A stretch of 64,000 bases of DNA from Uloborus plumipes (taxonomy: Eukaryota > Arthropoda > Arachnida > Araneae > Uloboridae). Every line of letters starts with the position of its first letter. Position 1 is the first letter of the stretch. This document shows positions 53,711 through 64,000 of this stretch, one piece after another. The notes beneath the pieces were generated by a model. It worked only from the letters and a program-made list of their open reading frames with translations, did not search any database and had not been told where the DNA came from. Both the position numbers and the translations under genes were made by a program. The stretch lies in the NCBI GenBank assembly GCA_038373865.1, contig JAXGGA010003904.1:31720-95719 (forward strand), read 5' to 3'.

Positions 53711-56315
53711 TATACTTACGTTCACAGCTTTCCCAATATGCTCCCCTGAAGAGCCGCAACATTTTTAAGTATTTCTTTATCCATTATAACGAGAACAGAC
53801 GCACATATAAAAAGTAGGGAAACTTAGTGAAATCTGCGAACATCCAAAAGACGTCGTAATATCGGCCGATGTTTTACGAACGTAGCCTCAGCTTACTATA
53901 GACGAGCAATATACCTCCAACCTACATTACAGTTTGTTTGGATCTTGTCAAACGAATCGAGTACCTCCTATACAGCTGTCTAGTATGCTGATTGTGCTAC
54001 GCCTGCTTCAGGTTTTGGACGGTGTCATTCATAAGTCATTTTGGGACATAAATAGGTGGTTTGAGGTGAAAATAGCCCCTCAGTGTTTAATTTTCCTTTC
54101 CCCTCTGGAGCCACTTCTGATCCGAGTTCAAAGATCTTTGAGACTGTCCCCTACCTGGGAATCAGTTAGTTTTTCGGTTCACGTTAAGACCCATGACCAG
54201 GAGCCGATTTAAATTTTGGAACTTTAAATCAGACGCAATTGTAGGCGCCCCTTGAATTGCACAATTGAAAAAAGTACTGTTGGTTTCAAATACTCACTTT
54301 TTTTGTTATTGCATATGCAGAGCTATAGTTGGCGGTACCAAGGTGCAAACAAATGATATTCAATCTTTTACACGGGCAGTGATCCATGACCGACATTTTG
54401 AATTTACATTGGGGGAATTGGTATATACAATGTAAACTTTACTAGTCATTTCCATAAGCCAGGAGACCCTTTTATCCCCTAAATGACTTATCTGCCGCTA
54501 TCTAGTGCTGAATTTCTTAAGCAACCCTTTTTCCTGTCCTCAGGGAATCCGAGAGCCAAGGTGGCCCCCTCTCCGAGTAAAACTTATGAAATTGACATTG
54601 CTCCGGCTCAAAGTGGGGCCCCTAGTTTCGGACTAGGCCGACATGTTCTCTCATTCACCCTGTTTGTCTTTTAAAATAAATGTCAAAAAAAAAAAAAGAA
54701 GAAGGGGGGGGGGGAGGCTCTACAGAAAGGAAGTCACTGGGCAGGGAATCAAACGCTTAGTGATAAATCAGACCATGGTCACATCTTTTGTACAGTTGAA
54801 GGACTATAGTTACAACTTGAATTGTTTACTGTGTCAGGAATGGTTTTAAAAATTACATGCTAAAGATCACAATATTCAGTTGCATATGGAGCTTTATCCT
54901 TACTGTTTGATTTTCTTAGATAAAACCTTCCGCGTATTTACACATGCGTCAGGTCTTACCAAAATAGGGGTGATAGGTAAGATAACAATAAGGAGAAGAA
55001 TAATAAGAAGCATTTTGAGCCATATCAAACAACGTAAAACTATACTTATTTGAAATACATAGCTTTGTTGAGTTTGTCAAAAGGATAGCAAAAATGAAAG
55101 TTCTAAATTGAAAACTTCTGAAAGTTCCCACTCACAACCCATCACCCCTTTTTTAAGTGGAATGGATCCCGAGTGCTAGGAGCAGTTTTCAAGGACAAAC
55201 AGTACTTTTTATCTTAAAACTATATCGTCTTATCATAGGGAATAGTTGTAATAATATATTCATTGCAGTTATACATACTTTTACTTACCGTGAATCTTCA
55301 AATTGTTTTTTCCACATTGCAGCAGCACCATAGTTGTTATATATGATTTAATTTAACTAAGTTTTACAAGGTAGATTAAATTTAAATGTAGTTTTCTCTG
55401 CTGTTAAAAGTGAGGCTTCAAATTTTAAACTAGTGTAGTATTAAATATCACTAATTGATGTTTGGAGGGAAAAAAATAAAGCATTATATTCATCATGAAG
55501 AAATTAGCACATGTAAATTACGTTTTCATTTAACTTAAGAAATTTGGAGAGAAATGCTTTTTGAGTGTACGCTTATTAGCAGAAAAACAGGAGTTTAACA
55601 ATCAAACTGGTCCAAAAATTGAAAACAAACTTAGAAGCAACCGATTTAATAAAAGGAAAAAAACTGCTTTATGCTTATTTTTTTCAATTTTAAAATAGCT
55701 ACAAACAATTTTAGTATTTAATAAAATAAAACAAATGAAAAAGCAAAATGCTTTTCCCCAAATATTTAATACAATTGTAACACAAAAGATGCAGAGACCA
55801 TTAAATTATAAATACATAAATTTCAAAAAGCAAAATTTATTTGCAAATACTTTTATTACAATTAGGTAAGCAACAATCAAAAGTACAAAATAATATTTTT
55901 TAATAGTTGTCATCTTCATCCTATTTTCTTTTGCCCAAGTCAATTTTGTATTAACATCTGCAAAGATAAAAATAAATAAATAAGTAACAAATAAAATAAA
56001 GAAGCCTGCATAATCACACACACACACACAAAAAAAAAAAAAAAAACAATGTGCACAAGAAATCTTGGTATGCAATAGCATGGTAATTACAGGTGGCATC
56101 CAGGGCACAATATCTCTTTGGAACCACCTTCTCCCCCAAAAATGTACAGTAATACACTGTATAAAATGTAATAGAAATGACATTAGCATGCAGCCCGAAA
56201 GCAGAATACTGCTAAATCGGAACAGACATCGGGGCTGCAGAACAATTGTATTCAAAATTAAGCAACCAAAAAAAAAAAAAAAACCCATTTCGCTCGTAGC
56301 CCATGTCTCGCAGAG
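53711..56315. other. Unassigned DNA, no gene seen
   Basis: Contains diverged relatives of 29885-29975 (at about 54560-54650) and of 31915-32280 (at about 54905-55215), a G-run near 54704, and a CA-repeat at about 56016-56029 followed by poly-A. Nothing codes convincingly. Confidence 0.35.
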
Positions 56316-56371
56316 AAGCAGGCAATAATGTCGGTGCCGTAATGGCAGGCTACTGACATTATTGCCTGCTT
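56316..56371. repeat. 17-bp hairpin
   Basis: Arms AAGCAGGCAATAATGTC (56316-56332) and its exact complement (56355-56371) enclose a 22-nt spacer. It lies just ahead of the satellite array. Confidence 0.85.
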
Positions 56372-56429
56372 ATCGACTTATCGTGCTATCGACTTATATA
56401 GCAGTGCCATATAGACCACAGCAGGCGTG

Positions 56430-57288
56430 CGGACGACTTGATTTGAGCTTCTGAGGACCTTCCTGTTTTTCCGCAGAACTTCAGTGATGACACTTGCACA
56501 GGCTTCGTTTGAAGTTCTGCAGTCCTTCTTATTTGGGCAACAGAACTTAAGCTACGAAACTTGCAGTACACATTCGTTATTCAAATAATGTTTCCAACGA
56601 TTATTTTTTTCCGCAAACTTTATGTCTGAAATTCTGCGAGCCTCCACATTTTGGCCGCAGATCTTAAGTGACGAAGCTTGCGGTAGGTACACAAATCAAT
56701 TCTTCAAATTATGTTTGAAACAATTTTTTCGCAAGAGAGTCGCAGGGGCGCAGATTTTCAATTGAAATTTTGCAGGTCTTCGCACTTTATCCGCAGAACT
56801 TCAGTGACGACACTGTTTTTCTATTAGATATTCAGTTATGTTTAAAACCATGTTTCCTCATGAGGGAATCGCGGGGACGCAAGCTTCGCTTGAAATTCTT
56901 CGGGCTTTCACATTTTGGCCGCAGAACTTCAGTGACGAAGCGTGTAGTACAAATAGTTTTTCAAATTATGTTTAAAACAATTAATTCTTCCGCTTTAAAG
57001 AGTCGCAGTGAGCGGAATTCGTTTGAAGTTCTGCGGGGGGCCTACACATTTTATCCACAGTGAGGATAAAATGTGTAGGATTGTGTTATGTGTAGGTTTT
57101 TTGCTTCAGTGCCGATACAGTACAAACTATAGTTATTCAAATTATGTTTTAAACAATTAATTCTTCCGTGTTAAAGAATCGCGGGAAAACGGGGTTCGTT
57201 TGAAATTCTGCGGGCCTACACATTTTATCCGCAGAACTTCAGTGACGAAACTTGCGGTACAAATTAGGTATTCGACAATATTGAAAAC
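56430..57288 (+). repeat. Degenerate satellite array, first part
   Basis: About seven diverged units of about 120-150 bp sharing GCCGCAGAACTTCAGTGACG, TTCAAATTATGTTTAAAACA and GAGAATCGCGGGGACGCA. The array is interrupted by a solo LTR and resumes at 58350. Confidence 0.8.
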
Positions 57289-58349
57289 TGTTGGGTCTAA
57301 AGACCTTTATTTTTGTTCCCAGACTCGCAGGGCTATGTGTTATTAAAATTATAAGTACAATTTAAAAGTAAAATTAAAGCACGAACCTCATCTCCCCACG
57401 TTTAATCGATCACGCTGGCGCAGCACACTTCAAACCAATCGCGGCCATCTTCCAAATCAAAACATAAGAGTTGAGTTGTTGGTGTCCGGCTGCTGCAGAG
57501 TTTTTCGAAATTCGGTCTGGTGTTTAGTGGAGGAAAAACCAAAGTGGCTCATATGCTAATGAGCAGGGCAGTACGAAAATTAAATGTGACGTCTGCTGAC
57601 GCACCGACCACTATAAATAGCGGGCACTACCGATGCTCTCTCTCTTCTCTTCGCTTTTCACCTAGTCAGCCTTGAGCTTGTGGTGCTCTCGCTGGTAGCT
57701 GCGTAGGCAGCGTGGTGCTTCCGATGATGTTAGCCATGCTTGGCTGGAATTAGGTGTGGTTGCTTGTAAACCCACTTCATAGTTTTTTTTAAATTAAATG
57801 AGCTCAACTAGTTTCCGTTTTTAAAAGTTTCCAGCACCTGCTACAGCTTACCAAGTCCTGGACCATGAAGTAGTGATTAATTTGGCCAGGTGAAAATTGA
57901 TAATTTATCTTATTGGTGGCCGGGTTCCATCGTTTAATGAACCCGGGGATGACTGCACTGAAGTCGGAGATCATTCAAGTTTTCGAGCATCGCCAGCTGA
58001 CGGATAGTGCCAGCCTGTGAGTTCCGAGCCTGGGGCTCAAGTTGCCTGATTCCCGGGACGTGACATCCAATGCTGGAGATCCTACTTGGTGACATTTTTT
58101 GATAACATATTATCTACTGACTTTCACTACAACACTGTGCAGCCCTGTTGAATTGTTTTTTGAACTTTAACTTTAACATGTTTAAGTAATTAATAAATTT
58201 AAATATTCTTTGGAAATATTGTTTCTTAACTTGTCTCTTCACGGACACTATACGGCGCATTTAATCTTCATGGCTTTAACTTAGTTTTGTCTCTTAGAGA
58301 CTTCAAACTAAATTTAAATTAAAACCATTAGTGGTAACCAAAGCCAACA
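57289..58349 (+). mobile_element. Solo LTR (1061 bp)
   Basis: Starts TGTTGGGTC and ends AAGCCAACA, flanked by an exact 5-bp duplication AAAAC (57284-57288 and 58350-58354). It has a TATA box TATAAATA at 57612-57619 and AATAAA at 58192-58197 in LTR order. No internal retroelement is attached, so it is the product of LTR-LTR recombination. The 5-bp duplication fits BEL/Pao or Gypsy; it is unrelated in sequence to the Gypsy LTRs at 7.8-14.1 kb. Confidence 0.82.
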
Positions 58350-59130
58350 AAAACATTTTTTCCTCGTGAGAGAATCGCGGGAGGGGGGGGGGGGGTACTC
58401 GCTTAAAGTTTCGCGATCTTTCACATTTTGGCCGCAGAACTTCAGAGACGAAACTTGCAGTGCATATCAGTTACTCAAATGATGTTTAAAACTATTAACT
58501 CTTCCTATTGAGAGAATCGAGGGGCGCAGACTTCGTTTAAAGTTCTACGGGCTTTCACATTTTGGCCACAGAACGTCAGCAACGAAACTTCCAGAACAAA
58601 TTAGCTTTTCAAATTTTCTTTGAAACAATAAATCGTTACTCATCAATAAATGGCTGGGGGGGGGGGGTGTTCGCTTGAAGTTCTCTTTGCGTTTTGACTG
58701 CAGAACTGCTGTGATGAATCTTAAAGAATAAATTGAGATTTCAAATAATTTTTCCTGCGGAAGAATCGAGGGGACACAAGCTACGTCTGTAGTTCTGCGG
58801 GCCTTATCATTTTGACCGCTAATTAGTTATTCAGATTGTATTAAAAACAATTTTCCGGTGAGAGAATCGCGGGGGCAAAGTTTTGTTTTAAGTTCTGCAG
58901 CATTTCACATATTGCCGCAGAATTGCACTTACGGAACTCGCAGTGAAAATTATTTATTCAAATGATGTTTAAAACAATTTTTTCGCGTAAGAGAAAAGCG
59001 GGGTGGAGGGGGAGGGGAGTCTCCTTTCAAGTTTTTCGAGGTTTCACATTTTGGTCGCAGAATTTCTGACAGAGCTTGAAGTAAAAATAGTCATTAAAAT
59101 TATTTTAAAACAATTTTTCCGCTTCAGAGA
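58350..59130 (+). repeat. Degenerate satellite array, second part
   Basis: About five more units with the same words (GAGAGAATCGCGGG, CACATTTTGGCCGCAGAA), more diverged and with G-runs inserted (for example near 58383, 58657 and 59005). Confidence 0.75.
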
Positions 59131-60024
59131 ATCGCGGGGACGAAGTAATTATATTTGAAACAATTAACTTCAGGCTAAAATTAGGAAAATAGGTGTAATC
59201 CAAGCCCCCCCTCCCAATCGGAAAAATGTTTTTAACATTTGTTCTGCGATCTGGAAATTAGTTAACGTCCCAATGCTGAGCTTGAAATTTTTGAACTTGA
59301 GTTTTTTGAACTGAATTTCTGAACCGATGATGAAGTAGAGAAAAAAAAAAACATCAATAACATAATTATAAATTTTTTTGTCAAACTAAAGCATTTAAAA
59401 TACAAATTAATAAAAATAAAGCAAGAAGTATTTGCAAACTTATGAAATCTTTCTTATTCAAACTCTTCATAGAAAAATGAAACAAATTCTAAAAATAATT
59501 ATTGTCTTTACCATGGTATTAAAAAATTAAGTTGCTTTGGTTGTCAGCACTTTTATTTACTATTTGCGTGTTGTTGTGTTTGTAACTCATTCCACAAATG
59601 TAAAAATTTTCTGCAACAATAAATAGTTTGTTTTGAACTATGAAAGCATAAATACCTCCACTTAATTAGACACAGAAGATATCATTTACAGAGCTTCATC
59701 ACAAAATGCAACAAGCAATAATCAGCATTACAGGATTTAATATTGGTAATCTTCATCTCTGAAATTGAGAAAAATTTTAAATCATCAGATTAAAAAGAAT
59801 CTAAATTAAACTGTCGACATAATTTTGTGCAGTAAGTTATAAGAAAAGGAAGTACATTCAAAAGATAGCTCAAAACCAAAAAGTTAAAAGTTTTTTTTTT
59901 CTTTGCTGAATAATACTTAAAACATAAAATCGGGGATTCCAATAATCAGCCAAAAATATTTTTTTGTTCTTAATTTTTAACTTTAACTTAGTAACAAGCA
60001 TGTTTTAAAAGAATCAGATTACAC
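59131..60024. other. Unassigned AT-rich DNA
   Basis: No gene, repeat terminus or structure recognised. Confidence 0.3.
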
Positions 60025-60682
60025 CAGGGTTTGAGAAAAACCTAGTTTTTATTGAAAAAGTCCAGCCGCCTGGGATTTTGATCAAAAACCCAGGGTTTTT
60101 CGGGTTTTTGATGAAAACCCCGGGCTCTTTCGGATTTTTTTCAAGAATCATTTTAATATCATTTCCTTATTCGAACATTGTACACCTACTTTTACATTTC
60201 ATAGAATCAGGTGAGCCCTGAAGAGTGACCACCGTGACCTCCAAAAAAAACTTCTTTGACAAATTTGGAAAATGTATTGTAAAATTAAATTTTTTAAGCT
60301 GATGTTATATTTTAAACTAATACTGAATTGAATTTATAGCTTGAAATAATTATTACTTTTTTTTATCTTTTAAGTATTTAAAAAAAAACAACTAAGTGAA
60401 ATTCACATGAAATACCTAATAAACTGTCAGAAAGGATGATGGCAATGTTTGGACCAGGCACTGACCAAGGCTAAATATTATAACAAAAATGATCAATACC
60501 AATTTCTAGGCTTCGTATGGATCAAAATATTCATAATATTTAGTTTGTTTCTGATATAAATGTTTTCATATAATAAACTTTGTAAAAACCCACTTTACCA
60601 GCATAGTGGATTTTATCAAGTGGGCTCGATGGAAAAAACCCTGGTGGGTTTTTTCAGGCTGGGCCCACTTTGGCGAACCCTG
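60025..60682. mobile_element. Probable non-autonomous hAT element (658 bp)
   Basis: Termini CAGGGTTTGAGAAAA and, in reverse complement, CAGGGTTCGCCAAAG. The flanks GATTACAC (60017-60024) and AATTACGC (60683-60690) agree at 6 of 8 positions, as if decayed. AAAACCC words occur near both ends. 60691-61560 beyond it shows no gene. Confidence 0.55.
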
Positions 60683-61798
60683 AATTACGCTCTACCTTCT
60701 CTTAGCTAACATGTCTACTTCATCGCGTTGTCGTAGATATCGCAATGTCTCAAGAGCCGTTGTAATACTATTTGTCGCACTTGTTTTCAACTTCTTCAAA
60801 ATAACTAAAAAAGATCATTCTCTGTTAAGCATGGTAAGTTTCGCCAAGTGGGAACTGCACTTCGTTTTTTTAATTCGTGCATTACAGATACAGCAACAAC
60901 AGCGAAAATCCTTTAAATTTTATAACAGGCAAAGCCGTGGCGTGTAACTCTAGTAGTATATATGTTAAGTAAAAATATACTGAATATGTATTTGTATTCT
61001 CGTAATTACCTTTCCTTTGAAAGAACTAATATTTTCTTTTGCTCCAGAATACTCAACTGGTTCCCCTTTTGAATTTAGTATTGATAAAAAATTAATGCAA
61101 ATAAAAATGATGGTGAGTATTCCACTTCAAACGAGTGATGCACTTGCAGACATTGAATTGATGCACAGATAGACATTGCTTTTTTTTTTTTTTTTTTTAA
61201 AGAGTTCTCATATTAGTAAATGCGCATTGCAGTTCATTAGATATCGACTTCAAATGTTTCCTTTTGTCACACATACAATGAAATGAAGGACTTCATCTTT
61301 AAAATAACGCCTTCCAGAAAAATCTAAACAAGGCACCTGAAGCCCCATTAGGTGCAGAGTCTGATTACAACACAGACAAAGTAGGCCAAGGCCCCCATCT
61401 TTCTAAGACGTCTCAATTTTTTAAAGTTTTATGCATAGTGCAATGCATAGTTGCATAGTGCTATGCAAACAATACATTTTTAAGAAAAAAAATTACAAAA
61501 AATTAACAATTTATTAACTGGTAATTTTTTTACCGTAAACGAGAATCTTCATTCATTTGGCTGGCAGACAGGGCCAGATTACCAATTAGGCACAGTAGGC
61601 ACGTGCCTAGGGCCTACGAAGGCCAAAGGGCCTACGAAGACCAAAGGTCTTAGGGCTTTGAAAAAAAATATATTGAAATAAAAATACCCCAAAAACTTAT
61701 AAACATTTTTATATTATATAGTGAAGGTCAAAATAATATATGTAAATACAAACACACAAAAAATAAGAATACAAAACGTTTGGTTTACTAAGTAGATC

Positions 61799-62500
61799 CT
61801 AAAATAACTCCTTTTTTCGGGATTTTGACACAGCGAATTCGTGTATTATATCTTCAAAATTAATGCCGCAAGCGACATCACTTTCAATACACAGAAGGCC
61901 CAGTGACGAAATTCTCTCTTGAACCATAGTTGAACGCATAAAATTTTTTATAAGCTTCAACTTGGAGAATGATCTTTCTCCTTCTGCATTCGAACCCAAT
62001 ATCGAGAGGTTATATGCGCAATGCAATATTAACATTCGGGAAACTTGACACAAGTTTATCCTTTATTTGTAATTTGATGAGATCCGTTATAGAGGTGGTT
62101 TTGGGGTACAAATTTGAAAAAATCAAATACTCATCAACAAAGTTTTCTTCCAAGTCAGACGGATACATTTTTACCAGAGCTTGAGTCTCAGGCGCGGATC
62201 CAGAGGGGGGGTCATGGGGGTCATGACCCCCCCTTAACCGACCAAATATAGCAAAAAATTGCATTTTTGGGACTTATTTCACGAAAAAACTGCCAAACCC
62301 CCCCATTTTTGCACAAAAATTGCACTTTGACCCCCCCCTTTCCGAAAATGACCCCCTCCTTAACCAGAAGCTGGATCCGCCCTTGTTGAGTCTTAACCTT
62401 GATAATGTCCTCGGTCAGTGTATTATCCGTAAGAAAACTAAATGTGTCATCAAGGCCGGTATACGCAGTGCGTCTAATTGTCATTTCAGCGCAAAGCACA
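61799..62500 (-). pseudogene. hAT transposase C-terminal part, ZMYM1-like, broken
   Basis: The minus-strand frame contains the hAT dimerisation signature AEGERSFSKLKLIKNFMR followed by STMVQERISSLGLLCIESD, as in hAT transposases related to ZMYM1-type proteins. Upstream parts lie in a second frame (YPSDLEENFVDEYLIFS, ending FPNVNIALRI), so one frameshift occurs near 62010-62035. The coding region is also split by a MITE at 62189-62385. Sequence beyond it (ending TEDIIKVKTQ) continues the protein. The catalytic core is missing. Not functional. Confidence 0.82.
62189..62385. mobile_element. hAT MITE (197 bp) inside the hAT transposase
   Basis: Starts CAGGCGCGGATCCAGAGGGG; the other end, reverse-complemented, is CAAGGGCGGATCCAGC. 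TTGAGTCT is exactly duplicated at 62181-62188 and 62386-62393. G/C runs lie inside both ends. Confidence 0.92.
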
Positions 62501-62829
62501 TCCAGAACAATAAAAAAACATTAATCTTAAAGGAATCTTTGGCGCTGCGAGAGGGAGTCTCATCTGGACCTTCATCGAACTGTCGTTTTCTCTAACGAAC
62601 TCTAGGGGTTGACTTGGGGTTGAGCGTGATTAAATCAAGCACAGGCATACACGCTCTATTGTAGTGTTTACATATTAACTTATTACACAACTGAGCTACT
62701 AAAACAAAAGACCTTAGCAGCAGGGAAACCCTCTCGATCGCGCGCAAGCGTTTGGTGGTGGGCATGGAAACGTGGCCAACTGTGTCAAACGCATGTGCCC
62801 GTCCGAGAGGTTTTCCCGGCACCGCCGGG

Positions 62830-62878
62830 ACATGACAAGACTTTAGCCGCCGGGCCGGCGGCTAAAGTCTTGTCATGT
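62830..62878. repeat. Perfect 49-bp GC-rich palindrome
   Basis: 24-bp arms (62830-62853 and 62855-62878, beginning ACATGACAAGACTTTAGCCG) are exact complements around one central G. It lies inside the hAT element upstream of the transposase remnant. Confidence 0.95.
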
Positions 62879-63179
62879 TCATGAACTAAAACCCTGGAAT
62901 TCTGCAAGGAATTTGATAGATATCAAAGTTGCTTTGTTGCAGATAAAATCAATTCTGGAATTATGGCTATTGAAAATGGCTCTATGAAAAATGAAAACAT
63001 TAAAATCCCAAAACAAAATAATGTTATTTTACCGCACCATCACATTTTCGGATTTATATCTACAACAAAGTTATTACTTAATATTAGCGGTCAGTTTCGG
63101 TTAAAAATTTTTTTGGGGGGGCCTACACTGCTGGAGTGCCTAGGGCCTACGACACCCTTAATCCGGCCCTGCTGGCAGA

Positions 63180-64000
63180 GTATTTACCATGTCGATAACT
63201 AACAAAGTCTATTTAAGAACTTGTACAGCGAAATTTTTGAACATGAATCATTATATCAACATATCAATGTTTATTTTTTACATCATTTCATAAATGTTTT
63301 CAAGCAACAGTGAGGCTTTTAGCATGATGACTGACTGCAATAGGATATAACTCGTAGTATGTGAACTTAGCTGATAGAGTCCACTTCAAGTTAGCTTCAA
63401 GATATGCTGTTTTCATACACACATTCGAGCATATATGACGCAGTTAAAAGCAAAGTGAACTATTTAAAAATTTTGAGTAAAACATGTTTAAAGATCAGAC
63501 CTTAGGCCCATAAGCAGAAATTTTCTAGCCAGTCTGCGACATTGATTCCGGCAGTTGGAAATAATCTGCAGCATTTTTATTAATTTACTCTTTTTTTTTT
63601 TAATTCAAATTGAGGAGTATTTAAGGATTTTTTAACACATTCGCTACCGATAAGTTGTCCCTTTGCAAAATGTCTCAGAAAACACCAGTTAAACTATATT
63701 GATTGAAGAGAAGAAACATAACATTCTTTAACATCATGCGCTTTTAAGGAGTCGGAAATCTTTTTAACCAACCATAAATATTTAAATAATCGATTTAGAA
63801 AATTCTATTGATTACTTACATATCACACCAAATTATCTTTACTGAATTGCAAATACAGTCCACGACTGTCTCCCTCCCAAAGAAAAAGGTCTTTATGACG
63901 AGGAGGAGTAGTCGCTAGTAGATTAATAGTGTATGAGAATAAAGCTGGGGCTTTTCTCATGGCTGCTTATAATAGGATGGTAATGTAAAATGTATAATGA
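63180..64000. other. Unassigned DNA to the window end
   Basis: No gene, repeat end or structure recognised. Confidence 0.3.

Larger units (their letters stand above)
61569..63171 (-). mobile_element. hAT element carrying a broken transposase
   Basis: Ends CAGGGCCAGATTACC and, in reverse complement, CAGGGCCGGATTAAG. A perfect 8-bp duplication CTGGCAGA lies at 61561-61568 and 63172-63179. It contains the C-terminal part of a hAT transposase, an inserted 197-bp MITE and a 49-bp palindrome. At 1.6 kb it is internally deleted. Confidence 0.92.

Overview
This is an AT-rich eukaryotic nuclear window, most likely from an arthropod and probably a chelicerate such as a spider. That placing is inference from gene style and repeat types (Helitrons, hAT, pogo, Tc1 and Gypsy elements, an ankyrin/SOCS-type protein), not from a diagnostic marker. 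It is dominated by mobile DNA, and much of it can be read as insertions within insertions because target-site duplications (TSDs) survive.

Layout. 0.6-5.6 kb: an old hAT element, itself hit by a smaller hAT and by an unclassified family (X), one X copy of which carries a pogo-type element with a PHD finger. 5.6-7.6 kb: a Helitron remnant whose 5' terminus is repeated four times in tandem. 7.8-14.1 kb: a structurally complete Ty3/Gypsy LTR retrotransposon on the minus strand with one open 1563-residue Gag-Pol frame. 14.1-25.3 kb: unclassified families Y, W, X and Z broken up by Helitrons, an inverted pair of Harbinger-like MITEs and a decayed Tc1 element. 25.6-26.6 kb: a single-exon ankyrin/SOCS-box-like gene, the best candidate for an ordinary host gene. 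27.1-31.6 kb: a 3.9-kb non-coding hAT. 37.7 kb: a tRNA-derived SINE.

The most interesting locus is 40.2-49.4 kb: a MULE-type transposase gene on the plus strand. Its pieces are, in order, an SGNH/GDSL esterase domain, an array of repeated short linker units bounded by GT...AG signals, five zinc-finger-like motifs, a zinc-binding FAR1/FLYWCH-like region, a DDE MULE core, a SWIM finger and two consecutive Ulp1/C48 protease domains, both with complete His-Asp-Gln-Cys sets. The esterase and transposase frames differ, but removing one 74-nt GT...AG segment joins them exactly at codon boundaries. I therefore read the locus as one multi-exon gene of about 1,900-2,050 residues, either an autonomous transposon or a domesticated gene.

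47.9-56.3 kb holds duplicated 3' sequence of the MULE locus, a small pogo-like MITE, a small hAT MITE and otherwise unassigned DNA. 56.4-59.1 kb is a degenerate satellite array split by a solo LTR with an exact 5-bp TSD. 60.0-63.2 kb holds two more hAT elements, the second carrying a broken ZMYM1-like hAT transposase that is itself interrupted by a MITE. No rRNA, CRISPR or bacterial-type features are present.
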